DNA of 64,000 nt. Origin: Lachnospiraceae bacterium (GTDB taxonomy: Bacteria > Bacillota > Clostridia > Lachnospirales > Lachnospiraceae). The stretch covers positions 142,235 to 206,234 of the forward strand of contig JAFTPP010000034.1 in the NCBI GenBank assembly GCA_017463255.1, in the 5' to 3' direction. The notes under the pieces were generated by a model. The model saw nothing but the letters and a program-made list of their open reading frames with translations, did no database searches and was not told where the DNA came from. Position numbers and translations under genes: made by a program. Below, piece by piece: positions 17,967 through 27,070 of this stretch. Position 1 is the stretch's first letter. The number at the start of each line of letters is the position of its first letter.

Positions 17967-18815
17967 TATCTTTTCGCCATATTTTACTACGGTTTCAATA
18001 TCATTTTTTGTGTTTTCAATAATATCAGAATCAATGATGGCACGGTCTTTTTCTAAGCAAAGAATTACGGTAGAGCCACCAAATTCGAAGCGTCCTTTTT
18101 CCTGACCTCTGAATACAGAAGCTTCCTCATCATAATTAACAATTCTTCCAACCATTGTGGCACCAACTTCCATAATAAGCACATCACCAAAGTTCTGGCT
18201 GTGTAAAATGGAATACTCTCTGGTATTTTCTTTATAAATTGGGTATAAGTCATTGGCAACCGGGTTAACAGTGTGGAAAACTCCTTTAATTCGGCGGTTT
18301 TTCGTTTTAGTGCCATTGTCCATATAGTGAAATCTGTGATAATCTCCTACGGTAAGACGGAACAACAGGAAAGTACCGCCTTCATATTTTTTTGCAAGCT
18401 TTTTGCTTTTTAATAATGAGGCAAGGGTATACTCCGTATTTTTTACTGTAAAAGTAGAATCAGATGTGATGGGGTATACACACAGTTTAGAGTCACAAGG
18501 CGCAATCAAATGTGTGGGTTCCATATCAACTGGGCGTTTTTCTTTTAACACCTTTCTGGTAAAGAAATCATTAAATGAAGTATATTCTTTTGGTTCGTAT
18601 TCACTCAAATCAATGTTATTTTTTTCGGCAAAGGAGTCAATTGCCATACAGGAAATCTTAGAGTCCATAAGCCATCCCGCTACTTTACTGACAAATGGAT
18701 GAATCATGATTTTTACGATTACCCTGCCAATGGGGGTTTTGTATAAAAATTCTAACATTTTGTCCTGACCGTCATCGCCGGGTACAATATTGCCGTTTCT
18801 GTCTTTCCAAATCAT
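17952..18815 (-). CDS. psd: Phosphatidylserine decarboxylase
   Basis: Protein of 287 residues making phosphatidylethanolamine from phosphatidylserine at the membrane. The proenzyme self-cleavage site is visible as FGGST with the pyruvoyl-forming Ser248; other family blocks are SFNDFFTRKV, APCDSKL, FRLTVGDYHRFHYMDNG, and EVGATMVGRI. Cleavage would give a beta chain of about 247 residues and a short alpha chain. The start has GAGGAG about 11 bases upstream. It is downstream of the metallophosphoesterase gene (28 bp gap) on the same strand. No phosphatidylserine synthase gene is in the window. Confidence 0.95.
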   Translation of the reverse strand: MIWKDRNGNIVPGDDGQDKMLEFLYKTPIGRVIVKIMIHPFVSKVAGWLMDSKISCMAIDSFAEKNNIDLSEYEPKEYTSFNDFFTRKVLKEKRPVDMEPTHLIAPCDSKLCVYPITSDSTFTVKNTEYTLASLLKSKKLAKKYEGGTFLLFRLTVGDYHRFHYMDNGTKTKNRRIKGVFHTVNPVANDLYPIYKENTREYSILHSQNFGDVLIMEVGATMVGRIVNYDEEASVFRGQEKGRFEFGGSTVILCLEKDRAIIDSDIIENTKNDIETVVKYGEKIGLGM

Positions 18816-18843
18816 TACTTATCTTTCTCCTCGTTGTTTTTGA

Positions 18844-19983
18844 TTAGTTTATGGGTTTTATATCAATAATAACATATTCTGCCGGTGATGCGGTTTTAAT
18901 GGGATAACTCCATCCTGCAAAACCGGAGGTTACGATAGCTTCTGTATCTTCATCAATCTGAGTGTGACCATATACAGCATCGTTGATTTTAAACAATTTG
19001 TCAATTAAATTAACCGGCCAAATCTGTCCACCGTGGGTATGACCGGATACTAATAAATCTGTTCCGGCGCGTCCGTTTTCGGCATATTCATTGGGTTGAT
19101 GGTCCATAGTAAGAATAAAGGAATCGCCATTAACATTACTTAAGAGTGAATCAATGGTAAGCCTGCCTTCGCCGTTTCGGTTACGGCTTTTATCTTCTCT
19201 TCCCACCAAAGTTAAATCATCAGTGATTTTATATATTTCATCTTTTAATATGGTAATTCCGTTTGTTTCCATCACCTTTACAAGGTCTTGTTCTGAAAAA
19301 GGATATTTAAGACTGTAAAAGGGTCTGTCATGATTACCATATACATAGTAAATTCCCAGTTTGTTTTCTATAGAGCCAAGGGTTTTAAACACATGTTCCA
19401 TACCGGCCTTAGTAGTGGAGTCATCTATAATATCGCCACAAAGCAGAACAATATCCGCATCCGCTTCACTGATTTCCTTACATTTTGCGGTAAACTCTTC
19501 ATCATTTAAGGATACACCATAATGAACATCAGCAATGAGCACAACGCGGTAACCTTCTGAGCGGATATTTTTGCCGGTGTAAATGGTATAGTCTGTTTCT
19601 ATTACATTGCGTAGATTAAAATATCCATAAATAATAAGGACAATGGCGATGAAAACAGGAATGATACCACTTCCGTATATTTTTTTCCATAAGCGGAGTC
19701 CGTTTTCATATTTTACTTTGAATATTTTTTTGATTATAAAGTTAAGGAGCTGACAGATAAAACCTAACATCATAATGTGCAGGATTGTAAGTGCAGCAAT
19801 TCCTGAAATGTCGATACACAGTAATCCGATACAGATGGTTGCTATTGTTAGTCCGATTTTAACTTTTTTTTGATTTATATTTATATCGAAGGTTACAAGA
19901 ATTCTTCGAAGGAATTTGTAAAAATAAAATGCAATTCCAATGATAATGAGAGCTAAAACAATAACAACGGGCCACATTCTCAT
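18844..19983 (-). CDS. Membrane-anchored metallophosphoesterase (YkuE/YaeI-like)
   Basis: Protein of 379 residues with AGGAGG before the start. Four hydrophobic segments fill the first 130 residues (about 4-22, 45-65, 68-85, 110-128), placing the catalytic domain beside the membrane. The calcineurin-like metal motifs follow in order: DVHYG, GDIID, GNHDRP, DHQP and GHTHGGQ. Relatives in Bacillus and E. coli act on phospholipid-type substrates such as UDP-diacylglucosamine-like or phosphatidate compounds, but specificity here is unknown. Pairing with psd suggests envelope lipid metabolism (inference). Confidence 0.88.
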   Translation of the reverse strand: MRMWPVVIVLALIIIGIAFYFYKFLRRILVTFDININQKKVKIGLTIATICIGLLCIDISGIAALTILHIMMLGFICQLLNFIIKKIFKVKYENGLRLWKKIYGSGIIPVFIAIVLIIYGYFNLRNVIETDYTIYTGKNIRSEGYRVVLIADVHYGVSLNDEEFTAKCKEISEADADIVLLCGDIIDDSTTKAGMEHVFKTLGSIENKLGIYYVYGNHDRPFYSLKYPFSEQDLVKVMETNGITILKDEIYKITDDLTLVGREDKSRNRNGEGRLTIDSLLSNVNGDSFILTMDHQPNEYAENGRAGTDLLVSGHTHGGQIWPVNLIDKLFKINDAVYGHTQIDEDTEAIVTSGFAGWSYPIKTASPAEYVIIDIKPIN

Positions 19984-20010
19984 TTTTGAAACCTCCTACA
20001 ATATTGATAG

Positions 20011-20052
20011 AAAAAAACATAGAACCTATATCAAAATAACATAGGTTCTATG
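20011..20052 (-). terminator. Rho-independent terminator after the GH31 gene
   Basis: Perfect 12-bp stem CATAGAACCTAT (20018-20029) and ATAGGTTCTATG (20041-20052). On the minus strand it is followed by seven T residues (20011-20017). Confidence 0.92.
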
Positions 20053-20071
20053 CTTTATCAAGTTATTAAGA

Positions 20072-22408
20072 TTACAAAGTAACGGTTACGGTAGCTAAGC
20101 AGTTTGTTAATACTGTGTCGTTTCCGTCTACTGTCATGTCGCAGTTTGCAGAAGCTGCTTTTACATTTACAAGTCGGATACTGTAAGGTTTTGTAGAATC
20201 AACATTTACAGTAATGGTGTTACCGTTTTTAACAGCGGTTGCAGAAAGCTCTACTTCATTTTTCATGCTGTAAATCTTTGTAGCTGCTTTCTTACCGTCC
20301 ACCAGAGAGTAAACACGTAATTCTGCGTTATCTGCATAGTCATAATCAGGCTTATTATCGCAAGCACCCATAGCCACGATAGAATTCTCGCGAACCATAA
20401 GAGGAATGCTGTGGTAATCATGCTTTTCAGTAACCCATGTGCTTCCTGCTTTTTCTTCTCCGGTAAAGAAGTTAGTCCAGGTTCCCTTTGGAAGATAGTA
20501 TTCTGCAATGCCCTGGTCGTTAAAGATAGGAGCTACCAACAGGTTATCACCTAACATGTACTGTTTATCCACATAGTGGCAGGTCTTATCCTCAGTAAAT
20601 TCAAGAACCATACTTCTCATGGTAGGAATACCTGATTTACTTGTTTCAACACTGGTTGAATAGAGGTAAGGCATAATCTTTGCTTTTAATTTTGTAAAGA
20701 AGCTTACAACTGAAACTGCTTCATCATCGTATACCCAAGGAACGCGGTAAGAGGTACTTCCGTGTAATCTTGAATGTGATGATAAAAGACCAAAGGCAAC
20801 CCAACGTTTGTATACGTCAGGAGTTGAGGTATGCTCAAAGCCTCCGATATCATGTGCCCAGAAGCCGTAGCCACTCATTAATAATGATAAGCCGCCACGT
20901 AAGCTTTCTTCCATGGATTCATAATCTGACCAGCAGTCACCGCCCCAGTGAACAGGGAATTTCTGACCACCCACAGTAGCAGAACGTGCAAAGAGAACTG
21001 CTTCGCCTTTTCCACGTTTTCTTTCCAATAATTCAAATACACATTTATTGTAAAGGTATGTGTAGTAGTTATGCATTTTCTTAGGGTCGCCGCCATTGTA
21101 ATATACAACATCTTCTGTCGGGATTCTTTCACCGAAGTCAGTCTTAAAGCAGTCAACGCCCATATCCATAAGTACTTCTAATTTATCCTGGAACCATTTC
21201 CATGCTTCAGGGTTTGTAAAGTCAACAATTGCCATACCTGGCTGCCACATATCCCACTGGAATGGATCGCCGTTGGTACGTTTGATGAAGTATCCTTTTT
21301 TAGCTCCTTCCTCAAAGAGAACAGATTCCTGACCGATGTATGAGTTAATCCATACGCAGATATTTAAGCCTTTTGCTTTGATTCTTTTTAACATGCCTTC
21401 CGGATCCGGGAATACTCTTTCGTCCCAGAGGAAGTTAGACCAATGGAACTCCTTCATCCAGAAACAGTCAAAGTGGAAGGTACGAAGCGGAATATCGCGT
21501 TCAATCATTCCGTTTACGAAGCTCATAACGGTTTCTTCATCATAATTGGTTGTAAATGATGTAGAAAGCCAGAGTCCGAAGGTCCAAGGAGCAGGAAGGG
21601 AAGGCTTACCTGTTAAATCTGTATATCTTGTAAGAACATCCTTCATGGTAGGACCATTGAATAAATAGTAATCAAGGTAGCCGCCTTCTACTGAGAAAGC
21701 TGTTCTTGTAACCATTTCAGTTGCAATTTCAAAAGACACATTTTCAGGGTGATTTACCAAAACACCATATCCTTTATTTGATACAAAGAAAGGAATATTC
21801 TTATAAGACTGTTCTGTACTGGTTCCGCCGTCTGCGTTCCAAGAATCTACAGTCTGACCATTTTTTACAAATGGTGTGAACTTCTCGCCAAGTCCGTAGA
21901 TTAATTCGCCAACTCCGATGGAAAGCTGCTGACGCATATAGGTATCAACCAAATCGCCTTTATCATAGTAGTCGCCCTTCCAGTTGGTCTTCATGCATGC
22001 AAGGTCTTTTCCGGCAGATTTAGTAATTAATTCGCCGTTTCTCTTATAAGACATAGACCATGGCTGTTTTGTAATTTCAAGAGTAAGCTCTCCACTCTGA
22101 ATGCTGATCATCTTATCGTCTTGTGTAACGTTAAGGGGCATATCCTCTGTCTGTAAAAGTTCAAACTCAGGGTTTGTCTTTACCGAGCCTGCATGATGAT
22201 ATGTTCTTACACGTAATACGTCTTTGGCCGGAGAAGTAACCACGATGGTTAAGTTAATACCGCCAAGAGTATCTCCTCTGGTGATGATTCTATGGGTTGG
22301 TGCACAAATAGTAACTTTGTTGCTTTCAATTTTTGAATAGTAAACTTCTTGTGGTGCAAAACATTCGCATCCTTCTTTTTGCAACCAGCAGCCGTTTCCG
22401 AATTTCAT
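20072..22408 (-). CDS. GH31 alpha-xylosidase (YicI-like)
   Basis: Protein of 778 residues from the ATG at 22408, which has AAAGGAG 8 bases upstream; the reading frame extends further but without a site. No signal peptide, so it is cytoplasmic. The GH31 nucleophile block reads CFKTDFGERIPTED (Asp424) and the acid/base block HWGGDCWSD (Asp491). KTDFGERIPT is the version found in YicI-type alpha-xylosidases rather than alpha-glucosidases. Expected reaction: release of alpha-linked xylose from the non-reducing end of isoprimeverose or xyloglucan oligosaccharides. It is divergent from the YesM kinase gene, which begins the transport cluster. Confidence 0.9.
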   Translation of the reverse strand: MKFGNGCWLQKEGCECFAPQEVYYSKIESNKVTICAPTHRIITRGDTLGGINLTIVVTSPAKDVLRVRTYHHAGSVKTNPEFELLQTEDMPLNVTQDDKMISIQSGELTLEITKQPWSMSYKRNGELITKSAGKDLACMKTNWKGDYYDKGDLVDTYMRQQLSIGVGELIYGLGEKFTPFVKNGQTVDSWNADGGTSTEQSYKNIPFFVSNKGYGVLVNHPENVSFEIATEMVTRTAFSVEGGYLDYYLFNGPTMKDVLTRYTDLTGKPSLPAPWTFGLWLSTSFTTNYDEETVMSFVNGMIERDIPLRTFHFDCFWMKEFHWSNFLWDERVFPDPEGMLKRIKAKGLNICVWINSYIGQESVLFEEGAKKGYFIKRTNGDPFQWDMWQPGMAIVDFTNPEAWKWFQDKLEVLMDMGVDCFKTDFGERIPTEDVVYYNGGDPKKMHNYYTYLYNKCVFELLERKRGKGEAVLFARSATVGGQKFPVHWGGDCWSDYESMEESLRGGLSLLMSGYGFWAHDIGGFEHTSTPDVYKRWVAFGLLSSHSRLHGSTSYRVPWVYDDEAVSVVSFFTKLKAKIMPYLYSTSVETSKSGIPTMRSMVLEFTEDKTCHYVDKQYMLGDNLLVAPIFNDQGIAEYYLPKGTWTNFFTGEEKAGSTWVTEKHDYHSIPLMVRENSIVAMGACDNKPDYDYADNAELRVYSLVDGKKAATKIYSMKNEVELSATAVKNGNTITVNVDSTKPYSIRLVNVKAASANCDMTVDGNDTVLTNCLATVTVTL

Positions 22409-22555
22409 AAGAAAATCTCCTTTCATATTCCGTGGGTTTGCATACTCCCACCAATTAACGCCATTATACAATAGAAGAAAGAGAAGGATAAACCTATTTT
22501 ATTCTATCAATTCTACAATCATTTTTTGAGAATCAAGTCCATTAGAAAGATATGG

Positions 22556-22584
22556 TTTCAAAATAGGACAGGATTGAGTATAAT
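22556..22584 (+). promoter_or_regulatory. Putative promoter of the YesM-like kinase gene
   Basis: TTTCAA (22556-22561), 17-bp spacer, perfect TATAAT (22579-22584), 45 bp before the start codon, in the 220-bp divergent region between GH31 and the kinase gene. Confidence 0.6.
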
Positions 22585-22628
22585 ATTAGTTAAGTAACAA
22601 AAGAAATAGAAAGAAACGGAGATACGCT

Positions 22629-24416
22629 TTGAAAAAAATAACCAGCTGGAAAATAAAGAAACAGCTTAACTTCATATACTTAATGGCAATTGTATTGCCC
22701 ATTATTACACTTGGCACCATACTAATCGCAACAACCTCAAATTTATTATTGAATTATCATAAGGATGTCGTGGAATCGGACAATATGCGTGTTAAGACCA
22801 TTCTCTTTGAAGTAACATCCCAGATATATAATATTTCGGAAGATATTGTTTTTGATGATGCCCTTCAGGATATGCTGACAAAAGAGTATCAGTCAGAGAA
22901 TGATTTTAAAGAAGCAGTGCGTGAATTTAAGTCTTTTAATAATTATCTGGAAAACTATACAGAGATTGAAGATATTCAGATTTATACCAATATGGAAAAA
23001 GCCACAAATTATCAGCAGTTTTTTCTTGTAGATGATGTGACTGCCCAAACGGATTGGTATCAAAAAGCATCCAAACAGTTTAGTGTATTTTGGTATCCCA
23101 TGGCTACAAAGGACTCTTACGGCAACGAGTTTCATCCGCTTTCTTTGGTACGAAAGATTCCTCTTTTTAGAGGAAATGGAGAAGCGGTGCTTGTCATTAC
23201 AATCAGTGATAATTATTTGCAGAGCAGAATTTCCAATACGGATTATACAACCTTAGTATCTACGGAAAGCGGGGATGTATTTTTTGGAACCAACCGAGTG
23301 TATTATGGTGATAAACAACCGGTGAAAATCGATTATTCGAATCCCCATTATTCCTATACGGGAGCAGTGTCCGTAGGAAAGACTAAGTGCATGGCAAGTA
23401 TCAATGCACTTAGTTTGTATCAGACAGATACCCGGTTATATGTTTCAACCCTCAGCTATGATACCTATAAAGATATTAACAGAATTTTGTGGACCAACTT
23501 TTTGTTAGTTGCCATTGCGGCTATTTTACCGATGATTATTGTAAAGGTATTTTTAAGGTATTTTTCAAACCGTGTTATGGCGTTACGTGAAGAAATGCAT
23601 AAAGCCAGTATGGAGGAATATGATATTGCAGAGGCACTTCCCGGTGAGGATGAGATTTCCCAGGCGATGACGGACCTTCATGTCATGGTGCAGAATATTA
23701 AGCAAAAAGACTCTGAGATGTATGAGGCAAGAATTAATGAACAAACCTTAAAGAATGAACAGCAGGTAATGGAATTTAAGATGCTTTCCAGTCAGATTAA
23801 TCCGCACTTTTTATATAACACTTTAGAGACAATTCGTATGAAGGCGTTAACGGAAGGAAATCCGGAAGTGGCAACAGCCATTAAACTTCTGGGAAAATCT
23901 TTGCGTTACGTGCTTGAAAATACGGGAACATCTTCCACAACCTTGAAAAAAGAATTAACTCATATTGAAATCTACCTTATTATACAGAAGATGCGTTTCA
24001 GTGAGAGGGTTAATTATGAATTTATCATAGAAGAGAATTTGTGCCTTGAAGATTATGAAATACTTCCTCTTTTGTTACAACCCATTGTGGAAAATGCCAT
24101 TAATCACGGTTTGGAGGAAGTGGAAAAATACGGACTTGTTACAATCAGGGTTGCAACCAAAGATGATGAGTTCTTACTTATAGATATAGAAGATAACGGA
24201 ACAGGAATGGATGAAGATACATTAGATGCATTAACTAAAAAGTTAAATACGCCCAATGTCTTTTATAAATCAAGCATCGGACTTCACAATATCAGCCAGC
24301 GAATCCGCTTGTATTACGGTGAAAAATACGGCATGACCATTAAGAGCCGGGTGGGAAAAGGAACGCTTGTATCTCTTGTTTTACCATTGAAAAATATATC
24401 TGAGGATAACAAATAA
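22629..24416 (+). CDS. YesM-type sensor histidine kinase
   Basis: Protein of 595 residues starting at TTG 22629 with GGAG 7 bases upstream. A membrane segment at about residues 15-38, a 240-residue extracellular sensor region (Cache-like), a second membrane segment at about 285-307, then a linker. The phosphoacceptor block is SSQINPHFLYNTLETIRM with predicted His393. HATPase motifs are VENAINHGLEE and DNGTGMDE. Kinases of this family (LytS/YesM) respond to extracellular sugars or their binding proteins and pair with AraC-type regulators. The matching YesN-like gene is at 29581-31143 on the other strand. Confidence 0.9.
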   Translation: MKKITSWKIKKQLNFIYLMAIVLPIITLGTILIATTSNLLLNYHKDVVESDNMRVKTILFEVTSQIYNISEDIVFDDALQDMLTKEYQSENDFKEAVREFKSFNNYLENYTEIEDIQIYTNMEKATNYQQFFLVDDVTAQTDWYQKASKQFSVFWYPMATKDSYGNEFHPLSLVRKIPLFRGNGEAVLVITISDNYLQSRISNTDYTTLVSTESGDVFFGTNRVYYGDKQPVKIDYSNPHYSYTGAVSVGKTKCMASINALSLYQTDTRLYVSTLSYDTYKDINRILWTNFLLVAIAAILPMIIVKVFLRYFSNRVMALREEMHKASMEEYDIAEALPGEDEISQAMTDLHVMVQNIKQKDSEMYEARINEQTLKNEQQVMEFKMLSSQINPHFLYNTLETIRMKALTEGNPEVATAIKLLGKSLRYVLENTGTSSTTLKKELTHIEIYLIIQKMRFSERVNYEFIIEENLCLEDYEILPLLLQPIVENAINHGLEEVEKYGLVTIRVATKDDEFLLIDIEDNGTGMDEDTLDALTKKLNTPNVFYKSSIGLHNISQRIRLYYGEKYGMTIKSRVGKGTLVSLVLPLKNISEDNK

Positions 24417-24521
24417 GTAATGTATTTTTTATAAATTTTTTATCGTAGCTTTCAAAATTGAAATTCTCTATAATACAGAGTATAAGGAGAAATTGCCTTA
24501 TTGGAGATTGGGAGGATTGAC

Positions 24522-26024
24522 ATGAAAGAATTGAAAGCGACCAATAATAAAGTTACAGATTTTTCCTATGTGATATTACGTATACTCACAGCATTTTCTG
24601 TAATCTTATTATTCTTTCCGGGAGTAAACCCTGCAAGAATTTTGACGGGTACTTTCGGCATCAGTAAGAACTTATCGCTCTTTACATCGGCGATATCGTA
24701 CGAAAGTCTTGTGAAAGACGTTGAATTTGCCGTTATGAGATATGATTATCCGGAATACATTATGCTTATTCTGTGTATAGCATCTATAGTGCTATTGGCA
24801 GGTATTGCATTTAGTGTAGCCGGCTGTTGTTTCTCTCTTGGTAATATAAAATGTAAAAAGACCGGTTCAAAGCTTAGCTTAGTAGGCGGCATTCTGATGG
24901 TAATCGGTGTTGTAGGCATTGTAGTATCTTACATATTAACCAAGGATTTTGACTTTGCAAGCGTTGGTGCATCTAAGTTCGCATTAAACTTCCCTACGGG
25001 AATTATAGTATTCGGTGTGTTATCAGCAGTGGCATTGCTTCTTTCTGTGGTGGTAGCGATTGCTTATGCTAAACAGCAGGCAGAAGAGCATTATTGGATG
25101 GAATCAAAATATAAATTATTCTTAATGTTCCTTCCGTTCATTTTGTTAATTTTCATTTTCTCATACTTACCACTTTACGGATGGAGATATTCTTTCTATG
25201 AATACTATCCGGGTGGAACATTATCAAAAGATAACTTTGTAGGATTTAAATGGTTTACACAGTTATTTGAGAATGATGCTACAAGACGAGATGTAATTCG
25301 AGTATTAAAGAATACTCTCGGTATGAGTACCATCGGTATTGCAACCAGCTGGTTTGCTATGGCATTTGCTATTTTACTTACTGAAATTAAAACCGGATGG
25401 TTCCGTAGATTTGTTCAGATTTTTACAACAATCCCTAACTTCATCAGCTGGGTATTGGTATATGCACTTGCACTTGCTATTTTCTCATCTGACGGTTTTA
25501 TTAACAACTTTATCAAATTGGCACCGGATTTCTTTGAAAAGCTTGGTATTACAGCTGCAAGCGAAGGATATCTGGGCGGAGATTCCCATTCATGGCTTAA
25601 GATGTGGGCATGGGGAACATGGAAAGGTATCGGATGGAGCGCAATTATTTACATAGCCGGTATTTCAGGTATTGACCAGCAGTTGTATGAGGCAGCTACT
25701 GTAGACGGTGCAGGAAGATTCCAGAAGATCAGACATATTACGATTCCGGGATTGATTCCTACTTATTGTGTATTATTACTTATGTCCATTGCCGGTATTC
25801 TTAGTAACGGTATGGATCAATACCTCGTATTTAGTAACCCGCAGAATGAGAAAACATTGGAAGTTCTCGACTTATACGTATATAACTTAGGTATCGCTAA
25901 TGGTGCTCAGGGTACTATTCCGTTATCAACAGTTATTGGTATGACGAAGTCCCTTATCAGCGTTGTCTTATTATTCCTGGCTAACACAATTTCTAAGTTA
26001 GTCCGTGGCGAGAGTATATTCTAA
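24522..26024 (+). CDS. LplB-type ABC sugar permease with an extra N-terminal membrane domain
   Basis: ATG 24522 has GGGAGG 6 bases upstream and gives 500 residues, much longer than the usual 290-320 for LplB/UgpA permeases. The first 190 residues form an additional part with about four hydrophobic segments (roughly 17-37, 77-103, 117-141, 158-185) that I do not recognise. From about residue 200 the normal permease begins (FLMFLPFILLIFIFSYLPLYGWRYSFYEY). The ATPase-contact EAA loop is YEAATVDGAGRFQKIRHITIPGL, about residue 395. It would import an oligosaccharide together with the next two genes. No ATPase gene is in the cluster, so a shared MsmK-type ATPase is probably used (inference). Confidence 0.88.
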   Translation: MKELKATNNKVTDFSYVILRILTAFSVILLFFPGVNPARILTGTFGISKNLSLFTSAISYESLVKDVEFAVMRYDYPEYIMLILCIASIVLLAGIAFSVAGCCFSLGNIKCKKTGSKLSLVGGILMVIGVVGIVVSYILTKDFDFASVGASKFALNFPTGIIVFGVLSAVALLLSVVVAIAYAKQQAEEHYWMESKYKLFLMFLPFILLIFIFSYLPLYGWRYSFYEYYPGGTLSKDNFVGFKWFTQLFENDATRRDVIRVLKNTLGMSTIGIATSWFAMAFAILLTEIKTGWFRRFVQIFTTIPNFISWVLVYALALAIFSSDGFINNFIKLAPDFFEKLGITAASEGYLGGDSHSWLKMWAWGTWKGIGWSAIIYIAGISGIDQQLYEAATVDGAGRFQKIRHITIPGLIPTYCVLLLMSIAGILSNGMDQYLVFSNPQNEKTLEVLDLYVYNLGIANGAQGTIPLSTVIGMTKSLISVVLLFLANTISKLVRGESIF

Positions 26025-26039
26025 GGGAGGTGTTGAAAA

Positions 26040-27011
26040 GTGGCTAAGACAAAACAGGAAAAGCTTGATTTAAAAGCGGAAAAAGAATATGCGAAAAAGC
26101 ATAAGAAAAAATATGCATTGAAACCGGGAGATGTGGTTTTTAACATCGTAAACTACGGATTCTTCGGAATCTTTACCTTAAGTTGTTTGTTCCCGTTTTA
26201 CTATTTGTTTATTAACACCGTATCCAACAACAGCTTTGTTGCAAAAGGTATGGTAAACTTCTATCCAAGAGGATTTACAGTAAGCAACTATATTGCATTG
26301 AAAAATGTATCTGATTTAGGAAGCTCACTGATTGTTTCTGTTGGCAGAACGGTTTTAGGTACAGTATTAATGGTTTTGGCTTCTGCGTTAATCGGTTATT
26401 TAATGACCAAGCAGAAGATGTGGAAGAGAAAATTCTGGTATCGTTTCCTTGTAATTACCATGTACTTTAACGCAGGTACTATTCCCTGGTACTTGAACAT
26501 GGTTATGTTGGGATTAACAGATAACTTCATGGCTTACATTATTCCGGGTATTGTAGCTCCTTATAACATTATCTTAGTTAAGACATATGTTGAGTCTATT
26601 CCGGCAGAGCTCGAAGAAAGTGCTTTCATTGACGGTGCAGGATACTTTACAATCTTTAAAAATATTATCTTCCCGCTTTGTAAGCCGATTCTTGCAACAA
26701 TTGCAATTTTCGGTGCAGTAGGACATTGGAACTCATTTACAGATTCTTTAATGTTGATGCAGAATTCCACAAACTTATTTACCTTACAGCACAGATTATG
26801 GATTTACTTAAATTCAGCTTCAAACCTTCAGGCACTTATGGCTAACCCTACCGGTGGTTCAGCAGCGGCAGCAGCATTACAGAATGCCATGAATGCTAAG
26901 GTTATTAAGTACACTATCTCAATGGTATCCATTATTCCAATCTTAATGGTATATCCGTTTATGATGAGATACTTTGAGAAAGGTATTATGTTAGGAGCCG
27001 TTAAGGGCTAA
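26040..27011 (+). CDS. YtcP/LplC-type ABC sugar permease
   Basis: Protein of 323 residues starting at GTG 26040, 9 bases after GGGAGG. It has a lysine-rich cytosolic N-terminus, then six hydrophobic segments and the MalG-type pattern. The EAA loop is ELEESAFIDGAGYFTIFKNIIFPL (about residue 205), and it ends with MMRYFEKGIMLGAVKG, the typical terminus of YtcP-like permeases. It forms the second half of the translocation channel with the preceding gene (15 bp gap). Confidence 0.92.
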   Translation: MAKTKQEKLDLKAEKEYAKKHKKKYALKPGDVVFNIVNYGFFGIFTLSCLFPFYYLFINTVSNNSFVAKGMVNFYPRGFTVSNYIALKNVSDLGSSLIVSVGRTVLGTVLMVLASALIGYLMTKQKMWKRKFWYRFLVITMYFNAGTIPWYLNMVMLGLTDNFMAYIIPGIVAPYNIILVKTYVESIPAELEESAFIDGAGYFTIFKNIIFPLCKPILATIAIFGAVGHWNSFTDSLMLMQNSTNLFTLQHRLWIYLNSASNLQALMANPTGGSAAAAALQNAMNAKVIKYTISMVSIIPILMVYPFMMRYFEKGIMLGAVKG

Positions 27012-27070
27012 TGGAGTATGGTTGTATCCGTTGTATGACGGTTATTAACAAAATAAAGGAGGATTAGAAA

